The notes under the pieces were generated by a model. The model saw only the letters and a program-made list of their open reading frames with translations. It was not told where the DNA came from and made no database searches. A stretch of 64,000 nt of DNA, taken from positions 1 to 64,000 of the forward strand of contig NZ_JAAJTJ010000022.1 in the NCBI RefSeq assembly GCF_011030405.1, in the 5' to 3' direction. Below, piece after piece: positions 16,167 to 25,387 of this stretch. This stretch comes from Parapedobacter sp. SGR-10. Lineage in GTDB: Bacteria; Bacteroidota; Bacteroidia; Sphingobacteriales; Sphingobacteriaceae. The position numbers and the translations under genes were made by a program. Position 1 is the first letter of the stretch. Each line of letters starts with the position of its first letter.

Positions 16167-16778
16167 ATGAAAAAAACAATATTATCTTTTCTAGGGCTCA
16201 TTGTGGCCACAGGAATATCCTTTGGACAGGATCTGAAGCTAGGTATCAAAGCAGGTGCTAACTTCTCCAAACTGAAGAGTGAGGACAAATGGCTAAATTC
16301 CGAAAATAACACGGGGTACCTCATCGGTGCATGGGGACGTGTAGGTGCGGGTATGGTCCATTTACAGCCGGAGGTCTATTTTACAAGCAAAAACACGACC
16401 GTCAAAGATCAAAGTCCCGGCGAAGCTGCAGGAGAGCTGATGACCGGTGATCTGAAATTTAGCAATATTGATATACCGGTACTCATCGGCACAAAATTTC
16501 CTATCGGCCCCATTAAAGGTAGAGTACAGGCAGGACCTTTATTTTCTTTTGTCGTGGATCAGAATGCTTCCTATAGTGCTAACGCATCGGCAACATTTAA
16601 AGATGGCTTAGAAAACTATAAAAGCAATTTTGCAGCTATCATCGGTGGGATCGGTATAGATATCAGCAACTTTACAGTCGATGCCCGATATGAATATGGA
16701 CTAGGCAATATCCGTAAGGAAGGCTCTAAACAGACCTTAAATATATGGACTATCGGTTTAGGATATAGTTTCTTTTAA
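16167..16778 (+). CDS. outer-membrane beta-barrel protein (PorT/OMP_b-brl family)
   Basis: 203 residues. A signal peptide (about 1-20, ending SFGQ) is followed by an amphipathic beta-strand pattern: LGIKAGANFSKL at the start, alternating hydrophobic strands throughout, and a C-terminal aromatic residue (GLGYSFF), as expected of an eight-stranded outer-membrane barrel. The opening DLKLGIKAGANFS is typical of the Bacteroidota PorT-like family. Function beyond outer-membrane location is unknown. Confidence 0.85.
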   Translation: MKKTILSFLGLIVATGISFGQDLKLGIKAGANFSKLKSEDKWLNSENNTGYLIGAWGRVGAGMVHLQPEVYFTSKNTTVKDQSPGEAAGELMTGDLKFSNIDIPVLIGTKFPIGPIKGRVQAGPLFSFVVDQNASYSANASATFKDGLENYKSNFAAIIGGIGIDISNFTVDARYEYGLGNIRKEGSKQTLNIWTIGLGYSFF

Positions 16779-16841
16779 CAAAACCTCTTATCTAAGCTTG
16801 GTGTACACATGCCGCGTGTGTGCCAGATATCAGATACTATA

Positions 16842-16867
16842 TAGAGACGCAGTGCATTGCGTCTCTA
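16842..16867. repeat. palindromic repeat, copy 3
   Basis: Arms TAGAGACGCA and TGCGTCTCTA around GTGCAT; same family as 10558-10585. Located between the beta-barrel gene and sdhC. Confidence 0.75.
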
Positions 16868-16949
16868 CTATTTTCATATCTTTTTTCTTAGATTGGTTCT
16901 AAATTAAATGTTTTTTTGGAACTCACGTGCTTTAAACAAAGCAAATAGA

Positions 16950-16957
16950 TACTTTTG
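16950..16957 (+). promoter_or_regulatory. candidate -7 element of the sdh operon
   Basis: TACTTTTG (TAnnTTTG) lies 26 bases before the sdhC ATG. Confidence 0.5.
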
Positions 16958-16983
16958 TGCTAAATAATCAAACTTAAAGGATA

Positions 16984-17769
16984 ATGAGTAGTAAATCGAA
17001 GCCAGTTTTGACTTCTTCCCTTGGGAAGAAACTAATCATGAGCTTGACGGGACTTTTTTTATGTACGTTCCTAGTTGTTCATTTGATTGGCAACTTACAG
17101 TTATTTAAAGATGATGCGGGCTATGCATTCAACAATTATGCCTATTTCATGACCCATTTCACACCGATCAAGGTTGTCTCTTATTTGCTGTATGCATCTA
17201 TTGTCGTCCATGCGATCTACGCCCTCGTTCTGACGCGGCAAAACAAAGCGGCCAGACCTGTTGGTTACTACCAAAGCAGCGGTAACGCTAACAGTAAATG
17301 GAACTCCCGCAACATGGGTATCTTGGGAACGGTAATCTTGGTCTTTTTGGCCACACACATGCAGAATTTTTGGTGGCAGTACAAGTTCGGTACCACTCCG
17401 TATGTAGAATACCAGACCGAATTGGAAAGTGGCAATCGTCAGATCAACGCATCGGATGAAATTCCTCCCAATTATGATGGGTACAAGATTTTCGTAAATA
17501 ATGGTGTAGAAGTCATCCAGACCAAAGACCTGTACAAGCAAGTGGAATACACGTTCAAAAATCCTTTGATCGTCTTACTGTATGTCATCGCTATGGCTGC
17601 CTTGGCATTTCACTTGATCCACGGTTTTCAGTCTGCTTTCCAGACATTAGGATTCAATCACAGAAGATATATAGGTTTGATAAAAGGAATCGGGATTTGG
17701 ATATTCGGTGTCATTATACCGATAGCTTTCGCAGCCATGCCTTTGTATTTTTATTTTAAAAGTCTATAA
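16984..17769 (+). CDS. sdhC: succinate dehydrogenase/fumarate reductase cytochrome b subunit
   Basis: 261-residue membrane anchor of complex II. About five helices include GKKLIMSLTGLFLCTFLVVHL near residues 13-34. His residues in helices (VVHLIGN, IVVHAIYAL, THMQNFWW, FHLIHGFQ) are candidates for the two haem b ligands, as in Bacillus/Wolinella-type enzymes that use a single large anchor with two haems. It takes electrons from the iron-sulfur subunit to menaquinone. First gene of sdhCAB; sdhA starts 22 bases downstream after an AAGGAAAAG ribosome-binding site. Confidence 0.95.
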   Translation: MSSKSKPVLTSSLGKKLIMSLTGLFLCTFLVVHLIGNLQLFKDDAGYAFNNYAYFMTHFTPIKVVSYLLYASIVVHAIYALVLTRQNKAARPVGYYQSSGNANSKWNSRNMGILGTVILVFLATHMQNFWWQYKFGTTPYVEYQTELESGNRQINASDEIPPNYDGYKIFVNNGVEVIQTKDLYKQVEYTFKNPLIVLLYVIAMAALAFHLIHGFQSAFQTLGFNHRRYIGLIKGIGIWIFGVIIPIAFAAMPLYFYFKSL

Positions 17770-17791
17770 CATCTATTGAAAGGAAAAGAAT

Positions 17792-19726
17792 ATGTTAGAT
17801 TCAAAAATACCTGCGGGTCCATTGGCCCAAAAGTGGTCCAATCATAAATTCAACATGAAATTGGTCAATCCGGCCAATAAGCGTAAGTTTACGATCATCG
17901 TGGTCGGTACCGGATTGGCAGGAGCTTCTGCGGCAGCTTCATTGGCAGAACTAGGCTACAACGTCAAGACTTTCTGCTACCAGGATTCACCTCGTCGTGC
18001 GCACTCTATTGCAGCACAGGGGGGTATCAATGCCGCCAAGAATTATCAAAACGATGGAGACTCTGTATTCCGTCTTTTTTATGACACCATCAAAGGAGGA
18101 GACTACCGTGCGCGCGAAGCAAACGTATACCGTCTTGCCGAAGTCTCCAACAATATTATTGACCAATGCGTCGCGCAAGGTGTACCTTTTGCCCGTGAAT
18201 ACGGAGGTCTACTGGATAACCGTTCGTTTGGCGGTGCACAGGTATCCCGTACGTTCTATGCACGTGGACAGACAGGGCAACAATTATTGTTGGGCGCCTA
18301 TTCTGCATTGAACCGTCAGATCAAAAAAGGAAAAGTGCAATCCTACACCCGTCATGAGATGCTGGATATCGTCAAGATCGACGGACATGCCAAAGGTATC
18401 ATCACACGTGACTTGATAACCGGCAAAATCGAAGCACACGAAGGACATGCAGTCTTGTTGTGTACAGGAGGGTACGGCAACGTATTTTTCCTTTCGACGA
18501 ACGCGATGGGCTGTAACGTGACAGCCGCATGGCGGGCGCACAAACGGGGTGCATTCTTTGCCAATCCCTGCTATACGCAGATACACCCGACCTGTATTCC
18601 CGTGACCGGCGATCACCAATCAAAACTGACGCTGATGTCGGAATCCTTGCGTAACGACGGCCGTGTGTGGGTACCTAAATCACAAGAGGTTGCGGCAAAA
18701 CTCCGCAAAGGGGAAATCGGCCCCAACGATATCAAAGAAGAAGACAGGGATTACTTCCTGGAACGTAAATATCCTTCATTCGGCAACCTGGTACCTCGCG
18801 ACGTAGCTTCCCGCAATGCTAAAGAAGCTGTAGATGATGGTCGTGGAGTAGGTAAATCCGGTGTAGCCGTATTCCTAGATTTTGCAGACGCTATCAAACG
18901 TCTCGGTGAGGATACGGTACGTGCCAAATATGGCAACCTATTTGACATGTATCACAAGATTACGGACGAAAACCCGTACAAACAGCCTATGCGTATCTAT
19001 CCTGCCGTACACTATACCATGGGTGGTGTATGGGTAGACTACAACCTGATGACAACAGTACCTGGCTTGTATGCTCTGGGTGAGTGCAATTTCTCCGATC
19101 ACGGCGCCAACCGTCTAGGTGCATCGGCGTTGATGCAAGGTCTTTCAGACGGTTATTTCGTCATCCCTTACACTGTAGGGGATTATTTGGCTAACCTAGG
19201 AACATTTGCTCCGGTAGACAAAAACCACTCTGCTTTCGAACAAACGCGCAAAGATGTCGAGGACAATATCAACAAACTATTATCCTTAAAGGGAGAGAAA
19301 ACCGTCGACGACATCCACAAGCAACTCGGCCACATCATGTGGGAATACTGCGGGATGGCCCGTACGGCTGAAGGTCTGACCAAAGCCAAAGGCCTTATCC
19401 AGGAATTGAAAAGAGAATTCTGGAGCAACGCCCGTGTATTGGGTGAAAATGAAGAATTGAATATGTCGCTGGAAAAAGCAGGCCGTGTTGCTGACTTTCT
19501 CGAATTGGGTGAATTGATGGTAGATGACGCACTGAATCGCAGCGAATCCTGCGGTGGGCACTTCCGTCTGGAGTCGCAGACCGAGGAAGGTGAAGCTAAA
19601 CGCGATGACGAAAACTTTACATATGTAGCCGCTTGGGAATATAAAGGTGAAAATCAGCCCGAAGTCCTCCATAAAGAAGAACTGATATTCGAAAACGTGA
19701 AGTTAACACAAAGGAGTTATAAATAG
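17792..19726 (+). CDS. sdhA: succinate dehydrogenase flavoprotein subunit
   Basis: 644 residues. The FAD-binding Rossmann motif [17 protein letters not shown] is near residues 38-54, and the flavinylation/substrate region [14 protein letters not shown] follows. The active-site stretch [10 protein letters not shown] and the FAD-binding [19 protein letters not shown] are intact. It oxidises succinate to fumarate in the TCA cycle and lies on the cytoplasmic face. Longer than the E. coli enzyme (588), as usual for the Bacteroidota/Wolinella type. Confidence 0.97.
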   Translation: MLDSKIPAGPLAQKWSNHKFNMKLVNPANKRKFTIIVVGTGLAGASAAASLAELGYNVKTFCYQDSPRRAHSIAAQGGINAAKNYQNDGDSVFRLFYDTIKGGDYRAREANVYRLAEVSNNIIDQCVAQGVPFAREYGGLLDNRSFGGAQVSRTFYARGQTGQQLLLGAYSALNRQIKKGKVQSYTRHEMLDIVKIDGHAKGIITRDLITGKIEAHEGHAVLLCTGGYGNVFFLSTNAMGCNVTAAWRAHKRGAFFANPCYTQIHPTCIPVTGDHQSKLTLMSESLRNDGRVWVPKSQEVAAKLRKGEIGPNDIKEEDRDYFLERKYPSFGNLVPRDVASRNAKEAVDDGRGVGKSGVAVFLDFADAIKRLGEDTVRAKYGNLFDMYHKITDENPYKQPMRIYPAVHYTMGGVWVDYNLMTTVPGLYALGECNFSDHGANRLGASALMQGLSDGYFVIPYTVGDYLANLGTFAPVDKNHSAFEQTRKDVEDNINKLLSLKGEKTVDDIHKQLGHIMWEYCGMARTAEGLTKAKGLIQELKREFWSNARVLGENEELNMSLEKAGRVADFLELGELMVDDALNRSESCGGHFRLESQTEEGEAKRDDENFTYVAAWEYKGENQPEVLHKEELIFENVKLTQRSYK

Positions 19727-19843
19727 ATATTAGATTGAAAGATGTTAGTAGTTAGATTGGAGATAATCAAAGAAGGTCTAAAATCTAAATACGAAAACCT
19801 TAAGGTCTAAATACTAATATCTAAATACTCAAATACTATAAAC
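19727..19843 (+). repeat. low-complexity spacer between sdhA and sdhB
   Basis: 117-base intra-operon gap with repeated TCTAAATAC words at 19784, 19806 and 19820 and a variant TCAAATAC at 19829, plus earlier TTAGAT-type words. It contains no ORF or terminator. It separates sdhB from an otherwise tightly packed operon. Confidence 0.6.
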
Positions 19844-20617
19844 ATGAGTAAGCACTTGAACTTAACGCTGAAAGTTTGGCGTCAAAAAAATAACAAATCA
19901 AAAGGGCAATTCGTGACCATTCAGGCCAATGATATTGCAGACGACATGTCGTTTTTGGAAATGCTTGACGTAGTCAACGAAGATTTGACCCGCAAAGGAG
20001 AAGACCCTATCTATTTTGACCACGATTGCCGCGAAGGTATCTGCGGTATGTGTTCATTGGTCATCAATGGACGTCCACACGGTCCGATGGAAGGTACGAC
20101 CACTTGTCAATTGCATATGCGTAGCTTCCACGATGGACAGACTATCGTCATTGAACCTTGGCGTGCGGCAGCATTTCCGGTATTGAAGGATCTAGCCGTA
20201 GACCGTACTGCCTTTGACCGTATCCAACAAGCTGGCGGATACGTCAATGTCAACACAGGAGGCGTACCTGATGCCAATACCATACCTATTCCTAAGCGTG
20301 TTGCAGACGAAGCTTTCGAATCAGCCACCTGTATCGGTTGTGGAGCTTGTGTTGCCGCTTGTAAGAATGCTTCGGCCATGCTTTTTGTTTCGGCCAAAGT
20401 ATCGCAATTTGCCTTGCTTCCACAAGGACAGACCGAACGCTATGAGCGTGCTCAAGCTATGGTGGACCAAATGGACAAGGAAGGCTTTGGAAGTTGTACA
20501 AACACAGGTGCATGTGAGGCCGAATGTCCGGTAGGTATCAAATTGACGAATATCGCCCGCTTGAACAGAGAATATTTTACGGCAAAAATATTCCGTCAAG
20601 AAGACGTACATAGTTAA
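19844..20617 (+). CDS. sdhB: succinate dehydrogenase iron-sulfur subunit
   Basis: 257 residues. The [2Fe-2S] cluster ligands lie in [15 protein letters not shown] with the fourth Cys in the TTC downstream. The [4Fe-4S] and [3Fe-4S] clusters are held by [15 protein letters not shown] and [15 protein letters not shown]. It passes electrons from SdhA flavin to SdhC haem/quinone. Third gene of the operon, after an unusual 117-base spacer. Confidence 0.97.
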   Translation: MSKHLNLTLKVWRQKNNKSKGQFVTIQANDIADDMSFLEMLDVVNEDLTRKGEDPIYFDHDCREGICGMCSLVINGRPHGPMEGTTTCQLHMRSFHDGQTIVIEPWRAAAFPVLKDLAVDRTAFDRIQQAGGYVNVNTGGVPDANTIPIPKRVADEAFESATCIGCGACVAACKNASAMLFVSAKVSQFALLPQGQTERYERAQAMVDQMDKEGFGSCTNTGACEAECPVGIKLTNIARLNREYFTAKIFRQEDVHS

Positions 20618-20656
20618 TAGATAAGGCACACCAACGCTGGCGCACGAACCACGAAG

Positions 20657-20702
20657 CAAATCCTTTCGTGTGCCTCGATAAACAAGCACACGAAAGGATT
20701 TG
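20657..20702. repeat. 17-bp perfect inverted repeat downstream of sdhB
   Basis: CAAATCCTTTCGTGTGC (20657-20673) and its complement (20686-20702) around a 12-base loop. GCGCAC/GTGCGC words flank it further out. It is not followed by a T-run. A related word, GCACACGAAAG, occurs at about 47047. Confidence 0.7.
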
Positions 20703-20718
20703 TGCGCTAACAGTGCTT

Positions 20719-20757
20719 AAAAAAAGTCCTTGCAAAAAAACTTGTAAGGACTTTTTT
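20719..20757. terminator. rho-independent terminator of the sdh operon
   Basis: AAAAAGTCCTT and AAGGACTTTTTT arms with a short loop, ending in a T-run. It sits just upstream of the histidine kinase start. Confidence 0.8.
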
Positions 20758-20793
20758 GTTTATATTTAAGGCATATTGTCAATCTGCCCAACA

Positions 20794-23700
20794 ATGAGCA
20801 ATAACATCAGGATATTATTACTTGTGCTGACATTCCTGTTTATCGGAACGGCAATCACGATAAACAGCACCATACACGATAAGCATATCCTCGATACCGA
20901 AAGCAAGGCACTGACAAAAAAGATCCACGCCAAAGAAGATATCATCGACGACATATTTCAAGATGAGCTACTCTTGAAAACCTTTGCCAATTGCGAAAGA
21001 TACCCCTTACAAGTACGTGAGATCGCCAAAAAATACCAAGAGCAGTCCATTCATCTTTTTGTTTACCGGAAAAATGAACCTATTTTTTGGAATTTCAATA
21101 TCTATGTACCCGAATCACTGAACGGATTAAAGAACGATCTCTCGTATATCTCTACTGAAAACCGCTCCTTCGTCGTCAAAAAGAAGGAAATCAATGAAGA
21201 TATTAGCATTTTGGCTTTGGTGACGGTAAAAAGATTATCCAAAAACAGCGACGATTACCGCAAACCCTTGGTTAAACAGCAGATACCTTACACAAGCAGT
21301 TTGGAGATAGCCGATTTTAGCGATGATCAAAATGTCAAAAACATATACTCAAAAAGCAACACGTATCTATTTTCTGTAAAACTAACCTCTGACCGATATA
21401 ACAACACCTTTGTAAAGATTCAACTGCTGTGCTGGATCCTGGCGAGCCTGGCCTTTGTCATATTGATCCAAGGAACATGTATGGATATCGCAAAACGTGG
21501 ACGTCCGGGCCTATCGATTGTACTGTTGGCTATCACGTTTTTTTTGTTGCGGCTGTTGGATTTCCACACAAACTGGCTGACCGCCAATTCTGCATTAGCC
21601 ATATTCAAACCCGAAAATTACGCTTATCCTCCGTTCACGCCCGATCTACGCTCCTTTATAGCCAATAGTATTGTCATTCTGCTGCTCATATGCCACTGCA
21701 TATATGTCAAAAATATCCTTGTCATCCCAGACAAACTCAAGGGCAAACCATACGGAATCTTTGTATTCTATCTGTTGCTATGCCTTCTTTACATTGCCTT
21801 CAATAGGATATTCTATTATTTAGGAACCATCGTTACCCATTCTTCCATCGCGGACTACAATTTCATTGACATCTTAAAGCTAAACCCTTTTGATTTTTCT
21901 CTGGTTCTAGCTTATAGTATCAATATATTTTCGCTCATCCTGTTGACGGATTTTATCCTCTATCTTGGCAAAAGGCTTTATGACAAGATACCTTACACCA
22001 TCAACATACAGCTTATCGTCCTGGTACAGTTTCTGATACTGGCTGCTTTGAACAATGACTTTACATTGGTCAACGTCCTGATCGGGACGATCATATTGGT
22101 TCGTTCCTTTGACCAGTCGATGTTTAAGGAGAAGAACATTTCTACCCAGGTAATTTGTCTGGTCGCCTTGGCTTTTATTACAGCTATCGTTTTCTCCAAA
22201 GCTTACAAAACAGTGCAGGAAGAACAGCTCAGACAGACCATAGCCTTCTTGAAATCCAATGACGATCCTGAAGCCATCGTACAATTTGATTCCATGGAAA
22301 ATGACATCTTGAGCGACACGTACTTTCCCAAGATATTAGAATTCTCCTATCCAAATGTAGACGGAAAGTACCTGACATCCTATATCAAACGAAAATACCT
22401 CAATGGCTATCTGTCCAAATACGATTTTCAAGGATATTATTATATAAACGATATTCCGGTCGAACCCTACAATACCAATAAAATCAAAGAATACCGGGAA
22501 AAGGTCATTAATTCGACGAAAGTCAATTCGGAATCCAGCTTCTATAAAGCATCTACTGAACTGGGCACATTGGAATACTTTGCCGTCATAAAGATGCTCA
22601 TCTCGGACGAAAATGAGTTGACACTGTTCCTCAACTTTACAAACAAAGCTTTTAATCAAGCTCTCCCTTTTCCTATTATATTGGACGGTGACAAAAACGA
22701 ACAGCAATTGAGCCAGAAAAACCTGAGCGAAAACAGTTATGCTTTCTATAAGAATGGTAGCTTAATCACACAAAACGGGAAGTTTGTCTATCCCCGCACG
22801 GATGCCTCCTTTCCCCAGCAGATAGGCGAATACATTACATTGAAAGAGGAAGGTCGTTTCATCCACATGCTGTACCGGCCAAACAGTTACACGACGATTA
22901 TCGTCAGCAAGGAGGCTCAATCCTATTGGGAATTCATCGCTTTGGCCTCCTCCTCCTTCCTATTGCTGTATGTCATCATGGCCTTTGTCAATCTAGGTGT
23001 AGTGCTTATTCCCATATTCATGTCGCAAAAACTCTCTTTTCGGCATCTAGCCTATCGCTTTTACCGACTTAGGGAAAACATTCGCTACAGTACCCGTATA
23101 CAGACGCTGGTCATCTTATCTGTACTTCTGGCTGTTATTATCTCGGGCATTATTACCTTTGTCAGCATAAGCTATCAAGCAGAAGAAAACCGCAAAACTG
23201 AAAAAATCGAATACATATCCAAGATTTCCAACAGGATAGAGAGCAATATCTACAACCTTTCCCAACAGGAGGTATTGTCCAACATCGAGGACCTGATCAA
23301 AAGTACTTCCAACGTCTTGACGACAGACTTCAACCTGTACAATAGCAAGGGAAAGCTCCTCTATGCGACCCAGCCAAAGATATACGATCAACGGCTCATC
23401 TCTCCATACATTCATATGGATGCCTTACTGAATCTCAATGTCCTGAAGAAAAATGGTATTCTGAACAAGGAAATTTTAGCCGGATTTAGGTATGACGTCA
23501 CCTATGCGACAATCCGCAATGCCAATTACCAAACATTGGCTTACCTCAGTATACCCTATTTTGCATCCAATGAGGAAGAAACGACCAGCCAAAATATTTT
23601 ACTCAATACCATACTCAATATCTATACCATCATCATCATCATTTTGGCTTTCCTCTCCGCTTTTATAGCCCGGAAAATCACAGAACCGCTACAGATCATC

Positions 23701-24534
23701 GGCCAAAAATTGGCGGAAACTACATTGAGCGGCAAACCGATCGAACCGTTGTACTGGGATAAAAACGATGAAATAGGAGCACTCATCAAAGAGTACAACC
23801 AAATGTTGATTAAATTGGAGGAAAATGCCACCCAATTGCGCAACAAGGAACGGGAAACCGCGTGGCGTGAAATGGCTCAGCAGGTGGCGCATGAGATCAA
23901 AAATCCCTTAACACCGATGAAATTGGGCATACAGTTGCTCAGCAGGTCCTTTCACGAAAACGACCCCCAATTGAAAGAACGTTTCAAAAAAATATCCACC
24001 TCTTTTATCGAACAGATCGACGCACTGTCTCATATCGCCTCGGAGTTTTCTTCTTTTGCCAAACTCCCCGAAACCAAGATGGTCGCCATTGACCTCATCG
24101 AAAAAATATACAAATCAACCGATACGTATAATAGCAACCCAAATATTCAAATATCCTTGCGGAACAATACCAGGTTGCAGAAGGTAACCGTCCTGGGAGA
24201 CAGAGGACAGTTGCTCCGAACATTCAACAATCTTATCAAGAATGCCATAGAGGCTAGCTCGAAACGTAGAAAACTCACAGTCGACATCGTCATCAACAGA
24301 TTGGGTACAGACAGCATAGAGATACAGGTCAAAGACAATGGCATAGGCGTATCCGAAGAAGCTAGACCCAATATCTTTAGACCAAACTTTACCACCAAAA
24401 GTTCGGGTACTGGCCTCGGCTTGGCCTTCGTCAAGCAGACCATCGAGAGTATGAACGGTACCATTCGGTTTGAGAGTACGATAAATGTAGGCACCACATT
24501 CTACATAGATATCCCTCTTTATCAAGAAGGATAA
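20794..24534 (+). CDS. large multi-pass sensor histidine kinase (NtrY-like)
   Basis: 1246 residues from ATG at 20794; a TTG six codons upstream is the other option. Order: N-terminal helix, extracytoplasmic region to about 205, then seven or so helices (about 210-470), a second sensor-like region (about 480-730), a helix pair (about 735-830), a third extracytoplasmic loop, a last helix (about 930-955), HAMP (ARKITEPLQIIG), HisKA with phospho-acceptor His1033 in VAHEIKNPLTPMKL, and HATPase with NNLIKNAIEAS, DNGIGV and SGTGLGLAFV. The HEIKNPLTPMKLG context matches NtrY-type kinases. No response regulator is adjacent. Signal unknown. Confidence 0.92.
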   Translation: MSNNIRILLLVLTFLFIGTAITINSTIHDKHILDTESKALTKKIHAKEDIIDDIFQDELLLKTFANCERYPLQVREIAKKYQEQSIHLFVYRKNEPIFWNFNIYVPESLNGLKNDLSYISTENRSFVVKKKEINEDISILALVTVKRLSKNSDDYRKPLVKQQIPYTSSLEIADFSDDQNVKNIYSKSNTYLFSVKLTSDRYNNTFVKIQLLCWILASLAFVILIQGTCMDIAKRGRPGLSIVLLAITFFLLRLLDFHTNWLTANSALAIFKPENYAYPPFTPDLRSFIANSIVILLLICHCIYVKNILVIPDKLKGKPYGIFVFYLLLCLLYIAFNRIFYYLGTIVTHSSIADYNFIDILKLNPFDFSLVLAYSINIFSLILLTDFILYLGKRLYDKIPYTINIQLIVLVQFLILAALNNDFTLVNVLIGTIILVRSFDQSMFKEKNISTQVICLVALAFITAIVFSKAYKTVQEEQLRQTIAFLKSNDDPEAIVQFDSMENDILSDTYFPKILEFSYPNVDGKYLTSYIKRKYLNGYLSKYDFQGYYYINDIPVEPYNTNKIKEYREKVINSTKVNSESSFYKASTELGTLEYFAVIKMLISDENELTLFLNFTNKAFNQALPFPIILDGDKNEQQLSQKNLSENSYAFYKNGSLITQNGKFVYPRTDASFPQQIGEYITLKEEGRFIHMLYRPNSYTTIIVSKEAQSYWEFIALASSSFLLLYVIMAFVNLGVVLIPIFMSQKLSFRHLAYRFYRLRENIRYSTRIQTLVILSVLLAVIISGIITFVSISYQAEENRKTEKIEYISKISNRIESNIYNLSQQEVLSNIEDLIKSTSNVLTTDFNLYNSKGKLLYATQPKIYDQRLISPYIHMDALLNLNVLKKNGILNKEILAGFRYDVTYATIRNANYQTLAYLSIPYFASNEEETTSQNILLNTILNIYTIIIIILAFLSAFIARKITEPLQIIGQKLAETTLSGKPIEPLYWDKNDEIGALIKEYNQMLIKLEENATQLRNKERETAWREMAQQVAHEIKNPLTPMKLGIQLLSRSFHENDPQLKERFKKISTSFIEQIDALSHIASEFSSFAKLPETKMVAIDLIEKIYKSTDTYNSNPNIQISLRNNTRLQKVTVLGDRGQLLRTFNNLIKNAIEASSKRRKLTVDIVINRLGTDSIEIQVKDNGIGVSEEARPNIFRPNFTTKSSGTGLGLAFVKQTIESMNGTIRFESTINVGTTFYIDIPLYQEG

Positions 24535-24539
24535 TTTAT

Positions 24540-25325
24540 CTATTCCTTTCGAAGATCACTTGCAGCCTCGGTATCGAGCACTAATTCTACACGCTCGCAA
24601 GTCTTTAAAAACGTGGCGGGTATATCTGGAGTAAGGTCACTTTCCATCATTTTTTTTATAATAGCTGCCTTTCCTTTGCCCCAAGCCATCAAAATAATTT
24701 TTCTAGCTTTCAAAATCGTATCGATACCCATGGTGATAGCTTCTGTAGGTACCTGCTCTTTCTCTCCAAAGCCGGCAGCAGCATCTGTACGTGTCAGATC
24801 ATTCAGTTCGACCAGACGTGTTTGGGAATCAAACTCTGCGCCTGGCTCATTAAAACCGATATGGCCCGTGCGTCCAATACCAAGCAGTTGGATATCAATA
24901 CCACCTAGGTCCCCTATCTTTTGTTCGTAAGTCCTGCAATAGTCTTCTATACTTTCTCGCGGGTGTGTTCCATCAGGGATATAAACATTGTCCGGGTTTA
25001 TATCGACATGGTCAAACAGATGCTTCTGCATAAAAGCTACATAGCTGTGCGGAGAATCCGGTTGCATCGGAAAATATTCATCCAGGTTGAAAGAAACGAC
25101 ATCCTTAAACCTGAGATGCTCTTCCCTATGCAAACGAACAAGCTCTTCGTAGACATAGATAGGAGTAGATCCGGTCGCAAGCCCCAGCACGGTTTGTTTG
25201 CCTGATTGATGATTGGATCGGATCAAAGAGGCTATACGCTGAGCAATATCGATAGATGCTACCTTTGCGTCCGGATAAACGGAAACGACCGGATTGTAAT
25301 TTCCCAGAGAAGATACGTGTGGCAT
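24540..25325 (-). CDS. nagB: glucosamine-6-phosphate deaminase
   Basis: 261 residues. It deaminates and isomerises glucosamine-6-phosphate to fructose-6-phosphate and ammonia, the last step of sialic acid and GlcNAc catabolism. Phosphate-binding GLATGSTPIYVYEEL is near residue 48, FNLDEY holds the catalytic Asp, and GIGRTGHIGFNEPG the active-site His/Glu region. It is the last gene of the minus-strand nan cluster, 62 bases after the transporter. Its base composition looks like the core genome and unlike the AT-rich nan genes beside it. Confidence 0.95.
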   Translation of the reverse strand: MPHVSSLGNYNPVVSVYPDAKVASIDIAQRIASLIRSNHQSGKQTVLGLATGSTPIYVYEELVRLHREEHLRFKDVVSFNLDEYFPMQPDSPHSYVAFMQKHLFDHVDINPDNVYIPDGTHPRESIEDYCRTYEQKIGDLGGIDIQLLGIGRTGHIGFNEPGAEFDSQTRLVELNDLTRTDAAAGFGEKEQVPTEAITMGIDTILKARKIILMAWGKGKAAIIKKMMESDLTPDIPATFLKTCERVELVLDTEAASDLRKE

Positions 25326-25387
25326 AAAAATATTCGAATTTGTATAAATCCTTAAAGATACAGATCAAAGCGACATAAAAAAAGTAC

